Of a stretch of DNA of 34,444 nucleotides, positions 1 through 11,868 are shown piece by piece. The stretch's first letter is position 1, and every line of letters starts with the position of its first letter. Source of the DNA: an uncultured Sterolibacterium sp. (lineage in GTDB: Bacteria; Pseudomonadota; Gammaproteobacteria; Burkholderiales; Rhodocyclaceae). Both the position numbers and the translations under genes were made by a program. The notes under the pieces are model-generated. The model was not told the DNA's origin, did no database searches, and saw only the letters and a list, made by a program, of their open reading frames with translations. Location of the stretch: the NCBI GenBank assembly GCA_903832735.1, contig CAILCO010000138.1, positions 1 to 34,444 on the forward strand. The letters run 5' to 3'.

Positions 1-1
1 G

Positions 2-967
2 CAGGGCAATTTCAAGGCGCTTTGCAACGCCCTGCTACGCAATTATCTGCGCCAACGTGAGGCACTGGAAGCGGCGGCCGACGCCGACGAGATTGCCCGC
101 TATCAGCATCCGGCCTGGTGGATCTCGGCGTTGCGCGAGACGTACCCGGCTGACTGGGAAGTCATCCTTGCCGCTGGCAACGGTCGTCCCCCTCTGACCT
201 TGCGCGTCAACCGCCGTCGCGGCGACGTGACCTCTCGCCTTGCCGAGTTTCACGATCTCGGCATCGCGGCGCATGCACTCGACGAATCGGCGATCCTGGT
301 GGACCGGCCACTGCCGGTGGAGCGGCTTCCCGGCTTTGCCGAGGGCCTGCTCTCGGTGCAGGATTGGGGCGCCCAGCGCGCCGCACCCCTGCTCGACGTT
401 GGCGACGGGATGCGCGTGCTCGATGCTTGTGCTGCGCCTGGCGGCAAGAGCGCCCACCTCCTGGAGTTGGCCGATATCGACCTGCTGTCGCTGGATGCCG
501 ATGCCGGGCGCGCCGCGCGCATCACCGAAAATTTGCAGCGCCTCGGCCTGCAAGCCGAGGTGCGGGCGGCTGATTGCCTCAGGCCCGATGCCTGGTGGGA
601 TGGCCGTCCGTTCGAGCGGATACTTGCCGACGTTCCCTGTTCGGCCTCCGGCGTAGTACGTCGTCATCCCGATATCAAATGGCTGCGGCGTGAAACCGAC
701 TTCGCCGGCTTTGCTCGTACCCAGGCGAAGATCCTCGATGCGCTGTGGCGCGTCCTCGCGCCCGGTGGCAAAATGCTCTACTGCACCTGCTCGCTGTTTC
801 CGCAGGAAAATGCCTTGCAGGTCGCCGCCTTTTTGGCGCGGCACGGCGATGCGCTGCTCGCGCCGATTGGCACAGGGAGAGCGGAAAATCGGCAAGCCGG
901 TTGGCAACTCACGCCGCAGGCGGAACATGACGGCTTCTACTATGCCTTATTGCAAAAGCGCGGGTAA
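2..967 (+). CDS. rsmB: 16S rRNA m5C967 methyltransferase RsmB (5' end missing)
   Basis: The reading frame is open from the first bases of the window, so the N-terminus lies upstream; 321 residues are visible. The first visible residues match the end of the NusB-like RNA-binding domain and the linker with the ARYQHPAWW motif. The Rossmann methyltransferase domain follows, with the SAM-binding motif LDACAAPGGKSAHLLEL. Both cysteines of the RNA m5C methyltransferase mechanism are present, in DVPCSASGVVRRHPDIKW and YCTCSLFPQEN. The family uses SAM to methylate C967 of 16S rRNA in the cytoplasm. The TTG at 131 is not the true start, because similarity continues upstream of it. The DUF4390 gene follows after 19 bp, probably in the same operon. 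Confidence 0.93.
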   Translation, partial: QGNFKALCNALLRNYLRQREALEAAADADEIARYQHPAWWISALRETYPADWEVILAAGNGRPPLTLRVNRRRGDVTSRLAEFHDLGIAAHALDESAILVDRPLPVERLPGFAEGLLSVQDWGAQRAAPLLDVGDGMRVLDACAAPGGKSAHLLELADIDLLSLDADAGRAARITENLQRLGLQAEVRAADCLRPDAWWDGRPFERILADVPCSASGVVRRHPDIKWLRRETDFAGFARTQAKILDALWRVLAPGGKMLYCTCSLFPQENALQVAAFLARHGDALLAPIGTGRAENRQAGWQLTPQAEHDGFYYALLQKRG

Positions 968-986
968 GGCTGTGCGGAGTCAACTG

Positions 987-1550
987 ATGCGCTGGCTGCT
1001 GCTGCTGCTGGTCGGTGTGTCGGGGTCGGCGCTGGCCGGCAAGATCGAGCCGGTCAGTGCCGAACTGACCGCCACCGATGAGGGCTTCCAGCTTGCCGCC
1101 GAGTTCCAGATCGAACTCGGCGCTCATCTCGAAGAAGCGGTATCAAGGGGCGTGCCGCTCTATTTCGTGCTTGAGTTCGATCTCACGCGCAACCGCTGGT
1201 ATTGGGCCAACGAACATATCGCCGGGACCACGATCAATTATCGTTTGTCCTACGCCGCCCTGACACGCCAGTACCGGCTTTCCCGAGGCGGCCTGTATCA
1301 GAACTTTGCCACGCTGCAAGAAGCGCTGCGCATGATGTCGCGCGTTGTCGCCCTGCCTGTCGTCGATAAGAGCGCGGTCAAGGCCGGCGAAGTCTACCAG
1401 GCGGCGCTTCGTCTGACCCTGGACCGCCAGCAACTGCCCAAGCCGTTCCAGGTCGATGCCATCGCCAACCGGGATTGGCAGGTCGAAGCGGACATCTGGC
1501 GCTGGCAGTTCATACCGCGGGTGCCGGTGACTGAGCACACGACGAAATGA
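987..1550 (+). CDS. DUF4390 domain protein, exported
   Basis: A 187-residue protein starting at ATG 987, just after the rsmB stop. It begins with a signal peptide ([18 protein letters not shown]), so it is probably exported to the periplasm. The rest resembles the DUF4390 family, a proteobacterial family of unknown function usually encoded between rsmB and an ntrY-like kinase; that neighbourhood is what is seen here. Its TGA stop overlaps the ATG of the kinase gene (ATGA), which implies translational coupling. A longer upstream start in this frame would overlap rsmB and lose the signal peptide, so it was rejected. The role is unknown; the context suggests a link to envelope sensing by the downstream kinase. 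Confidence 0.8.
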   Translation: MRWLLLLLVGVSGSALAGKIEPVSAELTATDEGFQLAAEFQIELGAHLEEAVSRGVPLYFVLEFDLTRNRWYWANEHIAGTTINYRLSYAALTRQYRLSRGGLYQNFATLQEALRMMSRVVALPVVDKSAVKAGEVYQAALRLTLDRQQLPKPFQVDAIANRDWQVEADIWRWQFIPRVPVTEHTTK

Positions 1551-3682
1551 GAGTCATGGCCATCGTCGCCGCGGCGGTCGCTGCGATCCTGCTCTTCCTG
1601 CTGGCATCGGCAAGCGCCAATACGGCCCTGTTCGCACGCCACTACCCGCTGCTCCTGGGCCTCAATGCCGTGGTTGCGCTGGCCTTGCTGGCACTGGTGA
1701 TGGTGCAATTGAGCGCGCTCTGGCGCGAGTACCGCCAAGGCGTTTTCGGCTCACGCCTGAAGTCGCGCCTGCTCTTGATGCTGGCGCTGATGGCGGTGTT
1801 GCCCGGCGCGCTGGTCTATGGCGTGTCGCTGCAATTCGCCATGAACAGTATCGAGTCGTGGTTCGACGTCCGTGTCGAGGCGGCCCTCGAAGGCGGTCTG
1901 AACCTCGGCCGCGGCGTGCTCGACAGCCAACTCGCCGAGCTGACGGAGAAGGCACGCAGCATGGCGCTGGACCTGGGCGACCCCGGTCCGGCCCGCCCGA
2001 CCCAACTCAACCGCTTGCGCGAGCAGTCCGGGGTGCAGACGGCGACGCTGCTCTCGGCCAGCGGTCAGGTGCTATCGAGCAGTTCGAGCGAGATGGCCAA
2101 TCTGTTGCCGAATGTCCCCGGCGCCATGCAGTTGCGTCAGGCGCGCCAAGGTCGGGGCCTGGCCATGATCGAGGGCGACGCCACGACCGGCCTGACCCTG
2201 CGCGCGCTGGTGCCGGTGACCGGCGGCGCCCTGTCGGTCGAGACCCGGGTACTGCAACTGACCCAGGTGGTCTCGCCGGCCATCGCCAGGAGCGCCGAGA
2301 GCGTAGAGGCCGCCTATCGCGACTATCAGGAGTTGTCGCTGGGCCGGCAAGGTCTGAAGCGCATCTATACCTTGACCCTGACCCTGACGCTGCTTCTGGC
2401 GTTGTTTGCGGCAATCGCATTGGCCTTTTTCCTGGCCCGGCGACTGGTGGAACCGCTGCTGATTCTGGCTGAAGGCACGCGCGCCGTGGCGGCGGGTGAT
2501 TTTTCTCCGCGCGCCGCTCTGGAGCGCCGTGATGAACTGGGCGTGCTGACGCAATCGTTCAATCGCATGACCCGACAACTCGACGACGCAAGGCGCGAAG
2601 CGGAGCGTCATCGCGCCGAGCTCGAGGCGGCGCGCGCCTACCTTGAAAGCGTTCTGGCCAATCTTTCGGCGGGAGTGCTGGCCTTTGATCGCGACTTCTT
2701 GCTGCGCGCCGCCAATCGCGGTGCCTACGCCATCCTCGGCGACGACCTGACCGCGGTTGCGGGGCGATCGCTGGCGTTGTGGCCTGGTCACGATGAACTC
2801 AAGGCCGCGATACGCGAAGGGTTTGAACGCGGAGCGGAATGGCAACAGCAACTCGAAATCGACCGGGCCGGCACGGCGCCACAGGTGCTGCTGCTGCGCG
2901 GCTCGACCCTGCCGGCAGCCAGCGGCGGGTTCGTCGTGGTTTTCGACGACATCACCTCTCTTCTTGCGGCGCAGCGCTCCGCTGCCTGGGGCGAAGTGGC
3001 GCGGCGCCTTGCCCATGAGATCAAGAATCCGCTGACGCCGATTCAGCTTTCCGCCGAACGCCTGGAGCATAAACTGGCCGATAAGCTCGACCCGGCAGCG
3101 CGCGAGTTTCTCGCCCGCGCGACGAAAACCATCGTCAATCAGGTCGCGGCGATGAAGAACATGGTGAATAACTTCCGCGACTACGCGCGTTCGCCGCCGC
3201 CGCAACTGCAGTCCCTCGACCTCAATGCCCTGGTGAAGGAAGTACTGGTCCTCTACGAGACTTCGCAGGTGAAAGTCAGCGCGGAACTCGAGCCTGGCCT
3301 GCCGGCGGTGGCCGGCGACGAGACGCAATTGCGACAGGTGTTGCACAACCTCCTGGCCAACGCGACGGATGCGCTGCAAGACGAGGCGCAGCCGCAGATC
3401 GTCGTCGCAACCCGGCGCGAGGAAAACACCGTGCTGCTGGCACTGCGCGATAACGGCGCCGGCTTCCCGGCGCAGATCCTGGCGCATGCCTTCGAGCCCT
3501 ACGTCACGACCAAGGCCAAGGGCACCGGCCTCGGCCTGGCCATCGTGAAGAAGATTATTGACGAGCATCGCGGCGATATCCGTGTCGCCAATCGACTGCC
3601 GCGTGGCGCCGAGGTCACGGTCCGGCTGCCGGTGATGGTTCCCACGCCCGTTACGCAGCGCCCTTTCCCTCTCAGCACTTGA
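1547..3682 (+). CDS. ntrY: NtrY-like sensor histidine kinase
   Basis: A 711-residue membrane histidine kinase. Hydrophobic segments lie near residues 5-25, 35-55, 68-90 and 275-298, with a periplasmic region between the last two. A HAMP linker follows (about 300-350), then a PAS domain (about 365-470) and a HisKA domain with the phospho-acceptor His490 in [15 protein letters not shown]. The HATPase domain shows an N box ([14 protein letters not shown]) and a G box ([11 protein letters not shown]). This is the NtrY architecture; NtrY homologues are linked to nitrogen or redox and respiration control. The response regulator gene starts 7 bp downstream, so the two form a pair. The signal sensed cannot be read from the sequence. 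Confidence 0.88.
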   Translation: MRVMAIVAAAVAAILLFLLASASANTALFARHYPLLLGLNAVVALALLALVMVQLSALWREYRQGVFGSRLKSRLLLMLALMAVLPGALVYGVSLQFAMNSIESWFDVRVEAALEGGLNLGRGVLDSQLAELTEKARSMALDLGDPGPARPTQLNRLREQSGVQTATLLSASGQVLSSSSSEMANLLPNVPGAMQLRQARQGRGLAMIEGDATTGLTLRALVPVTGGALSVETRVLQLTQVVSPAIARSAESVEAAYRDYQELSLGRQGLKRIYTLTLTLTLLLALFAAIALAFFLARRLVEPLLILAEGTRAVAAGDFSPRAALERRDELGVLTQSFNRMTRQLDDARREAERHRAELEAARAYLESVLANLSAGVLAFDRDFLLRAANRGAYAILGDDLTAVAGRSLALWPGHDELKAAIREGFERGAEWQQQLEIDRAGTAPQVLLLRGSTLPAASGGFVVVFDDITSLLAAQRSAAWGEVARRLAHEIKNPLTPIQLSAERLEHKLADKLDPAAREFLARATKTIVNQVAAMKNMVNNFRDYARSPPPQLQSLDLNALVKEVLVLYETSQVKVSAELEPGLPAVAGDETQLRQVLHNLLANATDALQDEAQPQIVVATRREENTVLLALRDNGAGFPAQILAHAFEPYVTTKAKGTGLGLAIVKKIIDEHRGDIRVANRLPRGAEVTVRLPVMVPTPVTQRPFPLST

Positions 3683-3689
3683 CGACTCT

Positions 3690-4952
3690 ATGTCCCAAAT
3701 ATTGGTGGTCGACGACGAAATTGGCATCCGTGAGCTGCTCTCGGAAATCCTCCGCGACGAAGGTTATGACGTGCTGCTCGCCGAGAATGCTGCGGTGGCT
3801 CGTGCGGCCCGCGAGGCCGGGCGTCCGGACTTGGTGTTGCTCGATATCTGGATGCCGGACAGCGACGGCATCACGCTGCTCAAGGAGTGGGTTGCAGGCG
3901 GCAAGCTCACCATGCCGGTGATCATGATGTCCGGTCATGGCACCATCGATACCGCGGTCGAGGCGACCAAGATCGGCGCGATGGATTTCCTCGAGAAGCC
4001 CATCGCCCTGCAAAAGCTGCTCTCTGCGGTCAAACGCGCCTTAGCCAAGCCGGCGGCGGCGGCGGCCGGCAGCCTTTCCCTGGCGGCCTTTGCTCGTTCG
4101 GTGCCGCTGCGCGATCTCAGGAAGCGGCTCGAACAGGTGGCTGCCAAGAGTCGCATCGTGATGATCAGGTCGGCTCCGGGCGGCATCGTGGAATTGACCG
4201 CGCGTACCCTGCAGGTATCGGGCAAGGCGTGGATAGACTTGTCCCTGGACAGTGTCCCCTTGACTCTGGAAGCGATGCAGGCGGCGGCCGGCGGCGTACT
4301 CTATGCCGAAGAACTCGGCCGATTGAGCCGCCTGCAGCAAAAAAATCTGCTGTTTGCCGCCGAGCGTCTGGAGAAATACGGCTTGCATCTGGTCGCGGCC
4401 ACCGCGCTCGATACGGCGGCTTTATTGGCGCAAGGATGGGAGGAGCCGCAACTCGCGCGACTGTTCGATGTTTGGCTGGGTGCGCCGACGCTGCTTGAAC
4501 TGCGCGACGAGATTCCCGAAATCGCGGTTCATCTTCTCACGCACCATGGCGAATCCGCCGAAATCCCGCCGCGCCGCTTGTCTACCGGGGCCTTGAACGC
4601 GCTGCGTCAGTATGTCTGGCCCGGAGGCTATAGCGAGCTGAAGAGTGCCGTCAAGTCGCTGGCGCTCACTGCCCTCGAAGAAGAAATCTCCGCCGAAGAC
4701 GTGATGCGCCTGTTCGTGCCCGATGTCAATCCGGAAAGAGTTTCCCTGACGGGATTGACCGGCGACGTGATGGCGATGCCCCTGCGCGAAGCGCGCGAAG
4801 TGTTCGAACGCTTTTATTTCGAACATCACCTCCGGGCCGAGGGCGGCAACATCACCCGCCTGTCTGAAAAGACCGGCCTCGAGCGCACGCATCTCTACCG
4901 CAAGCTGAAGGATCTCGGGCTACGCACACCGCGAAAAGAAGAGGAGGGCTGA
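3690..4952 (+). CDS. ntrX: NtrX-like response regulator with degenerate AAA+ domain
   Basis: A 420-residue regulator. Residues 1-120 form a receiver domain with acidic residues DDE at 8-10, the phospho-acceptor Asp52 (VLLDIWMPD), MSGHG and the EKPI lysine. The C-terminus (about 370-415) is a Fis-type helix-turn-helix (ITRLSEKTGLERTHLYRKL). The middle resembles the sigma-54 activator AAA+ domain in outline (GGVLYAEELGRLS where the Walker B region should be, and a WPGGYSELKS segment), but no Walker A GESGTGKE and no GAFTGA loop are visible. It therefore probably binds DNA without ATP-driven sigma-54 remodelling. It is paired with the upstream kinase; its target promoters are unknown. Confidence 0.83.
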   Translation: MSQILVVDDEIGIRELLSEILRDEGYDVLLAENAAVARAAREAGRPDLVLLDIWMPDSDGITLLKEWVAGGKLTMPVIMMSGHGTIDTAVEATKIGAMDFLEKPIALQKLLSAVKRALAKPAAAAAGSLSLAAFARSVPLRDLRKRLEQVAAKSRIVMIRSAPGGIVELTARTLQVSGKAWIDLSLDSVPLTLEAMQAAAGGVLYAEELGRLSRLQQKNLLFAAERLEKYGLHLVAATALDTAALLAQGWEEPQLARLFDVWLGAPTLLELRDEIPEIAVHLLTHHGESAEIPPRRLSTGALNALRQYVWPGGYSELKSAVKSLALTALEEEISAEDVMRLFVPDVNPERVSLTGLTGDVMAMPLREAREVFERFYFEHHLRAEGGNITRLSEKTGLERTHLYRKLKDLGLRTPRKEEEG

Positions 4953-4992
4953 GAGAGGGTAGAATCTCGCATTTCCTGCCGCGAAGTCGACC

Positions 4993-6072
4993 ATGAGCCG
5001 CCTAAAAAATGACACCTTCCTGCGCGCCCTGCTACGCCAACCGGTCGAGTACACCCCGGTCTGGCTGATGCGGCAGGCCGGCCGTTATCTGCCAGAATAC
5101 TGCGAGACGCGGCGCCGGGCCGGCAGTTTTCTCGACTTGTGCAAGAATCCCAGCCTCGCCTGCGAGGTGACGCTGCAACCCTTGGCGCGCTACGATCTCG
5201 ACGCCGCGATCCTGTTTTCGGACATTCTCACCGTGCCCGATGCGATGGGCCTTGGTCTCTACTTCGCCGAAGGCGAGGGGCCGAAGTTCGAGCGGCCGTT
5301 GCGTGAGGAATGGGAGATCCGCGCCTTGGTTGCGCCCGATCCCTATGACCACCTTCGCTACGTCATGGATGCGGTGGCCGAGATCCGCCGTGCTCTGGGC
5401 AACTCGGTGCCGTTGATCGGTTTTTCCGGCAGTCCGTTCACGCTGGCCTGTTACATGATCGAAGGTGGCGCTTCCGACGATTTCCGCCGCGTCAAGACGA
5501 TGCTTTACGATCGTCCCGACTTGCTCCACCATATTCTCGACGTGACCACGAAGTCGGTGATCAATTATCTCAACGCCCAGATCGAGTCCGGCGCCCAGGC
5601 GGTGATGATTTTTGATACCTGGGGCGGCGCCCTTTCCCACCGCGCTTATCGGGAATTTTCTCTGGCCTATCTCGAACGCATCGTCGCCGGACTGACCCGG
5701 GAACGCGACGGCTGTATCGTGCCGAGCATAGTCTTCACCAAAGGCGGCGGCCAGTGGCTTGAGGACATCGCCGCCATCGGTTGCGACGCCGTGGGTCTCG
5801 ACTGGACATCGAGCCTTGCCGAATCGCGCCGGCGCGTGGCCGACCGCGTGGCCTTGCAGGGCAACCTCGATCCGATCGCCTTGTTCGCCAAGCCGGAGGT
5901 TGTGGCTGCGGAGGCGCGGCGTGTGCTCGACGATTTCCACAGTGCCGGTCCCGGTGGCGGCCATGTCTTCAACCTCGGTCATGGAATCTCGCAGTTCACG
6001 CCCCCGGAGAATGTGGCGGCTTTGGTCAATGCCGTACACGAGCATAGCCGGAACCTGCGAAGCAGGAGTTAG
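4993..6072 (+). CDS. hemE: Uroporphyrinogen decarboxylase
   Basis: A 359-residue protein matching the family over its full length. It converts uroporphyrinogen III to coproporphyrinogen III by removing four carboxyl groups, in the cytoplasm, on the haem route. The N-terminal signature [13 protein letters not shown] and the [17 protein letters not shown] segment with its catalytic aspartate are intact, as are FDTWGG and the GNLDP / FNLGHGI motifs near the C-terminus. The ATG at 4993 gives the usual N-terminus ([22 protein letters not shown]). It lies 40 bp after the ntrX-like gene. A strong hairpin follows the stop codon. Confidence 0.96.
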   Translation: MSRLKNDTFLRALLRQPVEYTPVWLMRQAGRYLPEYCETRRRAGSFLDLCKNPSLACEVTLQPLARYDLDAAILFSDILTVPDAMGLGLYFAEGEGPKFERPLREEWEIRALVAPDPYDHLRYVMDAVAEIRRALGNSVPLIGFSGSPFTLACYMIEGGASDDFRRVKTMLYDRPDLLHHILDVTTKSVINYLNAQIESGAQAVMIFDTWGGALSHRAYREFSLAYLERIVAGLTRERDGCIVPSIVFTKGGGQWLEDIAAIGCDAVGLDWTSSLAESRRRVADRVALQGNLDPIALFAKPEVVAAEARRVLDDFHSAGPGGGHVFNLGHGISQFTPPENVAALVNAVHEHSRNLRSRS

Positions 6073-6087
6073 CATTCCCTTCGCAGG

Positions 6088-6121
6088 ACTGCAGCGCAGC
6101 ATCAGAATGTTGCGCTGCAGT
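6088..6121 (+). terminator. Strong hairpin after hemE
   Basis: Two 15-nt arms (left ACTGCAGCGCAGCAT) pair with one G-U wobble around a 4-nt loop, 15 bp after the hemE stop. No clear T tract follows, so it may be a weak or processed terminator, or an mRNA 3' end structure, rather than a classic intrinsic terminator. Confidence 0.5.
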
Positions 6122-6125
6122 TGAC

Positions 6126-6309
6126 TTATGCACAGAAACCGGCTTCACCTGAAAAAACCGCGTAAACTCAGGCCCTTGCTTAACCGTGTTTGCAGCCTAT
6201 TGATTTAAAAGATATATCTATATTCTGCTGATCGGCAGACAGCGAAGGCCGCTACACCCGGGGAGATTACAGGTGGTTTTCCGGAAAATTGTTCACATAT
6301 TTATCCACA
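6126..6309 (+). promoter_or_regulatory. DnaA-box-like cluster in the hemE-priA spacer
   Basis: The 334-bp spacer between hemE and priA holds three DnaA-box-like 9-mers on the plus strand. TTATCCACA at 6301-6309 is the perfect consensus, TTATGCACA at 6126-6134 fits TTWTNCACA, and TTGTTCACA at 6289-6297 has one mismatch. Between them lies an AT-rich stretch (about 6200-6226) containing AGATATATCT. The arrangement could be a DnaA-responsive control region for priA or a replication-origin-like element. No dnaA gene is in the window, and skew or protein binding cannot be assessed here. Confidence 0.45.
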
Positions 6310-6406
6310 GGGGAAATCCCAGGGTGTATTCCTCTTTTCTGGCAATGAATTAGCCGCTAATGACGAAGTTGGCTCGAAGAGTTTCAGGCAACTCTCTGAT
6401 CATTTG

Positions 6407-8391
<1,985 letters not shown>

Positions 8392-8395
<4 letters not shown>

Positions 8396-9657
8396 TCCTT
8401 GGTCCGACCGGCCAGGAACCAGGCGAAGCTGGCCACTTGCAGTAACAGCAACAGCGCGAAGCTGCGCTGGAAAGCGTCATGAGCCGACAGCCCCGACGCG
8501 GTGAACACATCGACTAGGGCGCCGAAACCCCACTGCACTGCGAAGGCGCCGGCGAAGGTGAGCAGGTTGAGCGCCGTGTTGGCGCGGCCGATCAACTGCG
8601 CCGGGAAGTGTCGGGCGAGCAGTGCGTAGGATAAATTGCCGACGCTGAAGACGATGCCCATGACCAACCACAGAAGTTTCGTCGACATAACGCCCATCAC
8701 GATCAGGAGGCTGGTCAGGAGTCCACCGGCAATTCCCGCGATCATTATTCTTTCCGGGCTGATGCCGCGTCTGGCCAAGCGAGTGATGAAGGCGGCGACG
8801 GAAATAAAACCGGTCAGCATACCGATGCTCGTCAGGAACAGATGGGCGGCCGCCACCTCGCGCGTATAGCCGCTGAAGTTCATCAGCCAGGGCACCGCCC
8901 AAAGTCCCTGGATGGCCATGAAGCCGCCGACGATCAAGCCGGTCTGCGGCGCGAAGCGCCAGAATATCCGGCTGGAAATTACCCGGGCCAGGCCGCGCAA
9001 CTGCTCGGCAAGGCTTTCCCGGACGGCCTCGGCCGGCTTGTCGGGGATGGTGAAGATCAACAGTCCTGCCAAGACGCTGAGCCCAGAAAGGGCGAAGAAG
9101 GCGCCGCGCCAGCCGATCAGCGGCAAGGCCCATCCGAACGGCACGCTGGCGGTAAGGGCGCCCAGGCCGCCAGCGGCCATGATGGCGGAATTGAGCGCGG
9201 CCCGACGTTCGATCGGGAACCATTGCGAAAAGGCCTTGAAGGAGGCCATCAGGCAGGCCGAAACGCCCAGTCCGATCAGAGCCCGGGCCAGGACCAGTTG
9301 CGGGAGATTTTTCCCCAGCGCGAATAGCGCGGCGCCGATGGCAGTGACGAGCAGCAGCAGCGATTCGACGCGGCGCGGCCCGAAACGGTCGAGCAGAATT
9401 CCGAGCGGTAGTTGGAAGGCGCCGAAGGCGACGAGATAGGCGCTGGTCAAGAGTCCGAGATCGGCGGCCGAGACGCCAAACTCGTGCGTCAGTTCCGGCG
9501 CTATCACGGCATTGACGTTGCGAAACAGGTAGGAAAGAAAGTAACCGGCGGCGAAGGGCATGAACACTCGCAGCCAGAGTATTTTGCCCTCCATGGCCGG
9601 TATCGGTGTCCTCGGCGCAGCCGGCGATGTCACCCGTTCGCGGGTATCGTGCTTCAC
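8392..9657 (-). CDS. MFS transporter
   Basis: A 421-residue membrane protein with about 12 hydrophobic segments. The motif between helices 2 and 3, GILLDRFGPRRVE, is the MFS signature. It is a secondary transporter of the inner membrane; its substrate is not evident, and the fold resembles anion or sugar-acid permeases. Its ATG overlaps the stop of the upstream ROK kinase gene by 4 bp, so the two are translationally coupled. That link suggests uptake of a sugar or sugar derivative that the kinase phosphorylates. The stop overlaps the end of priA on the other strand. Confidence 0.85.
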
Positions 9658-10541
9658 CCTGCTTCCTGCCAGAGCCGAGCCGCGCCGCGCCCGCCCGAGG
9701 AGTCGCCATGGCGGTTCCTGAGGAGGCGCGTGGCGATATGGTCGGAGAAGACATGCTCCGGCCAGAGTTTCGGAACCCTGTCATAGAGTCGTGCCATGTT
9801 CGACAGGCCGCCGCCCAGGACTATGGCGTCCGGGTCGAGCAGGTTGATGACCTGGGCCAGGGCCCAAGCCAGGCGCGATTCGAAGCGCTGCAGCGTCGCT
9901 TCGCAGGCGGGGTTCGTGGCCGAGAAGCCGGCGATGTCCCGCGGCGAGAGCGCCGCGCCCGTGGCGGCGAAGTGGTCTGCGGCCAGGCCCGGCCCGGACA
10001 GATAGGTCTCGATGCAGCCGCGCCGGCCGCAGTAACAAGGCCGGTTTGCTTGTTCTCCCGGCATAGTGTTATGCCCCCATTCGCCGGCGATGCCGTTGGC
10101 TCCGACGAGCAATTCGCCGCGAACGACGATGCCGCCACCCACGCCGGTTCCCAGGATGACCCCGAACACCACGTCATGTCCGGCCCCTGCGCCGTCGACG
10201 GCCTCCGAAAGGGCGAAGCAGTTGGCATCATTGGCCAGCCTGACTTCGCGATTCAGGACCCGCTCCAGATCGCTTTGCAGCGGCTGGCCGATGAGGCAGG
10301 TGGAGTTGGCGTTCCTGATCTTGCCGCTAAGAGTCGAGACGGATCCGGGAATGCCGATGCCGACGCTGCCGCGCTGTCCCAGTTCCTGTTCGACCTGCAG
10401 GACCAGGGCGGCCATGGCGTTCACCGTGGCCAGGTAATCGCCCTGAGGGGTAGTCACGCGGCGGCGCAGGAGTTCTTCGCCGTGTGCGATGAGGGCGACG
10501 ATTTCGATCTTGGTGCCGCCCAGGTCTATGCCCAGGCGCAT
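9654..10541 (-). CDS. ROK family sugar kinase (fructokinase/glucokinase-like)
   Basis: A 295-residue ROK protein that should phosphorylate a hexose with ATP. The N-terminal phosphate-binding motif is [11 protein letters not shown]. The central ROK signature ([20 protein letters not shown]) is followed by AGEWGHN and the zinc-binding [22 protein letters not shown] occurs near the C-terminus. The set fits the Mak/fructokinase group, but the sugar is not certain. ATG 10541 is chosen; a TTG six codons upstream (10559) is also possible. The gene is coupled to the MFS transporter by a 4-bp overlap and is divergent from mscL. Confidence 0.85.
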   Translation of the reverse strand: MRLGIDLGGTKIEIVALIAHGEELLRRRVTTPQGDYLATVNAMAALVLQVEQELGQRGSVGIGIPGSVSTLSGKIRNANSTCLIGQPLQSDLERVLNREVRLANDANCFALSEAVDGAGAGHDVVFGVILGTGVGGGIVVRGELLVGANGIAGEWGHNTMPGEQANRPCYCGRRGCIETYLSGPGLAADHFAATGAALSPRDIAGFSATNPACEATLQRFESRLAWALAQVINLLDPDAIVLGGGLSNMARLYDRVPKLWPEHVFSDHIATRLLRNRHGDSSGGRGAARLWQEAG

Positions 10542-10633
10542 CTTCGGCGCTTTCTTCAAGAGTCTGCCCCTGCTACTATTTACCGCATTTTATCGTCGCG
10601 GGTTCGCCAGCGTCAGCCAAGGAGCAGAGTCCC

Positions 10634-11086
10634 ATGAGCATCATGCAGGAGTTCAAAGAGTTTGCCGTCAAGGGCAACGTCATCGATCTCGCAGTCGGGG
10701 TCATCATCGGCGGCGCATTCGGCAAGATCGTCGATTCCGTGGTCGGCGATCTGATCATGCCGGTCATCGGCCGGCTTCTCGGCGGTCTGGATTTCACCAA
10801 CTACTTCATCGCGCTGAAAGACGTTCCGCCCGGGGTGAGCATGACCCTGGCCGAAGTCAGGAAGGCGGGCGTGCCGGTTTTCGCCTGGGGCAACTTCCTG
10901 ACCATTGCCATCAACTTCGCCATCCTGACCTTCATCATTTTCATCATGGTCAAACAGATCAACCGCCTCAAGCGTGATCAGCCCAAGCCGCCGGCCGAAC
11001 CCGTAGCGACGCCCGAGGACGTGCTGTTGCTGCGCGAGATTCGCGACTCCTTGAAAGTGCCCCGTCAAGTCCGACCGCCGACGTAG
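10634..11086 (+). CDS. mscL: Large-conductance mechanosensitive channel MscL
   Basis: A 150-residue inner-membrane channel that opens under membrane tension to release solutes after osmotic downshock. The N-terminal amphipathic helix and TM1 ([19 protein letters not shown], then [13 protein letters not shown]) are diagnostic. TM2 is [20 protein letters not shown], and the cytoplasmic C-terminal helix is [15 protein letters not shown]. The ATG at 10634 follows AGGAG. Its last 22 bp overlap the convergent metallo-hydrolase gene. Length is normal. Confidence 0.97.
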   Translation: MSIMQEFKEFAVKGNVIDLAVGVIIGGAFGKIVDSVVGDLIMPVIGRLLGGLDFTNYFIALKDVPPGVSMTLAEVRKAGVPVFAWGNFLTIAINFAILTFIIFIMVKQINRLKRDQPKPPAEPVATPEDVLLLREIRDSLKVPRQVRPPT

Positions 11087-11703
11087 GGGTTGTGGAGGCG
11101 CTCCGCGCCGAAGGTGGACATCGGCCCGTGGCCGGGAATGAAGCTGACGTCATCGCCGAGCGGCCAGAGTTTGTCGCGAATCGAACGGATCAGGGTGGCG
11201 TGATCGCCGCGCGGGAAGTCGGTGCGGCCGATCGAGCCCTGGAACAGCACGTCGCCGACTATGGCGAGCTTTTCCTGGGCGCAGAAGTACACCACATGCC
11301 CAGGTGTGTGGCCCGGGCAATGGCGCACCTCGAGGCTGACATTGCCGAAGCTCACCTGATCGCCATCGTTGAGCCAGCGATCGGGAGTGAAGGCATCCAC
11401 ATGCGGGAAGCCGTACATTTTTCCCTGTTGCGGCAACTGATCGATCCAGAAGCGTTCTTCTTCCTGCGGACCTTCGACCGGCACGCCGAGTTGCGCTGCC
11501 AGCGCCGCTGTGCCGCCGGCGTGGTCGATATGACCGTGGGTGAGGAGGATCTTCACGATGCGTACCTTCAATTCCCTGGCCGCGGCTATGATCTGCGGCA
11601 GATCGCCGCCGGGGTCGACGATGACGCCTTCTCCCGTTTCTTCGCACCAAAGGAGCGAACAGTTCTGCTGGAAGGGCGTGACGGGAATGATGCGGAATTT
11701 CAT
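11065..11703 (-). CDS. MBL-fold hydrolase (glyoxalase II-like, YcbL type)
   Basis: A 212-residue metallo-beta-lactamase-fold protein. The zinc motif is [11 protein letters not shown] (HxHxDH); other metal-site segments are [31 protein letters not shown] and FIPGHGP. It lacks the long C-terminal domain of classical GloB, which fits the short YcbL-type hydroxyacylglutathione hydrolases. A thioester hydrolase role is therefore likely but not proven. ATG 11703 ([15 protein letters not shown]) is the usual family start; an upstream in-frame start at 11751 would add 16 non-conserved residues. It is convergent with mscL. Confidence 0.85.
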   Translation of the reverse strand: MKFRIIPVTPFQQNCSLLWCEETGEGVIVDPGGDLPQIIAAARELKVRIVKILLTHGHIDHAGGTAALAAQLGVPVEGPQEEERFWIDQLPQQGKMYGFPHVDAFTPDRWLNDGDQVSFGNVSLEVRHCPGHTPGHVVYFCAQEKLAIVGDVLFQGSIGRTDFPRGDHATLIRSIRDKLWPLGDDVSFIPGHGPMSTFGAERLHNPYVGGRT

Positions 11704-11812
11704 GGGCGGGTCTGGAGTCGTGGAGGCAGGCGGATTATAAAGGCAAGCCACGAGAAACCGCGCTTCACTGACTAAGCCCCAGGGTGAGGCCGACGGGGCC
11801 TGTGCCGACGAT

Positions 11813-11841
11813 GGTCACCGGGGCGACGGCCCCGGCTGACC
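11813..11841 (-). terminator. GC-rich hairpin after the binding-protein gene
   Basis: A 29-nt hairpin: arms GGTCACCGGGGC and GCCCCGGCTGACC pair with one bulged base around a GACG loop. It lies 28 bp beyond the stop of the minus-strand binding-protein gene. There is no T tract on the minus strand, so it may be an RNA 3' stabiliser or a Rho-linked end rather than an intrinsic terminator. Confidence 0.45.
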
Positions 11842-11868
11842 TGGATGATTGCCGATTCTGGCGACCGC

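Noticed and set aside
690-986. Upstream extension of the DUF4390 gene
   Set aside because: It would overlap rsmB out of frame by nearly 300 bp and remove the clear signal peptide that starts at ATG 987.
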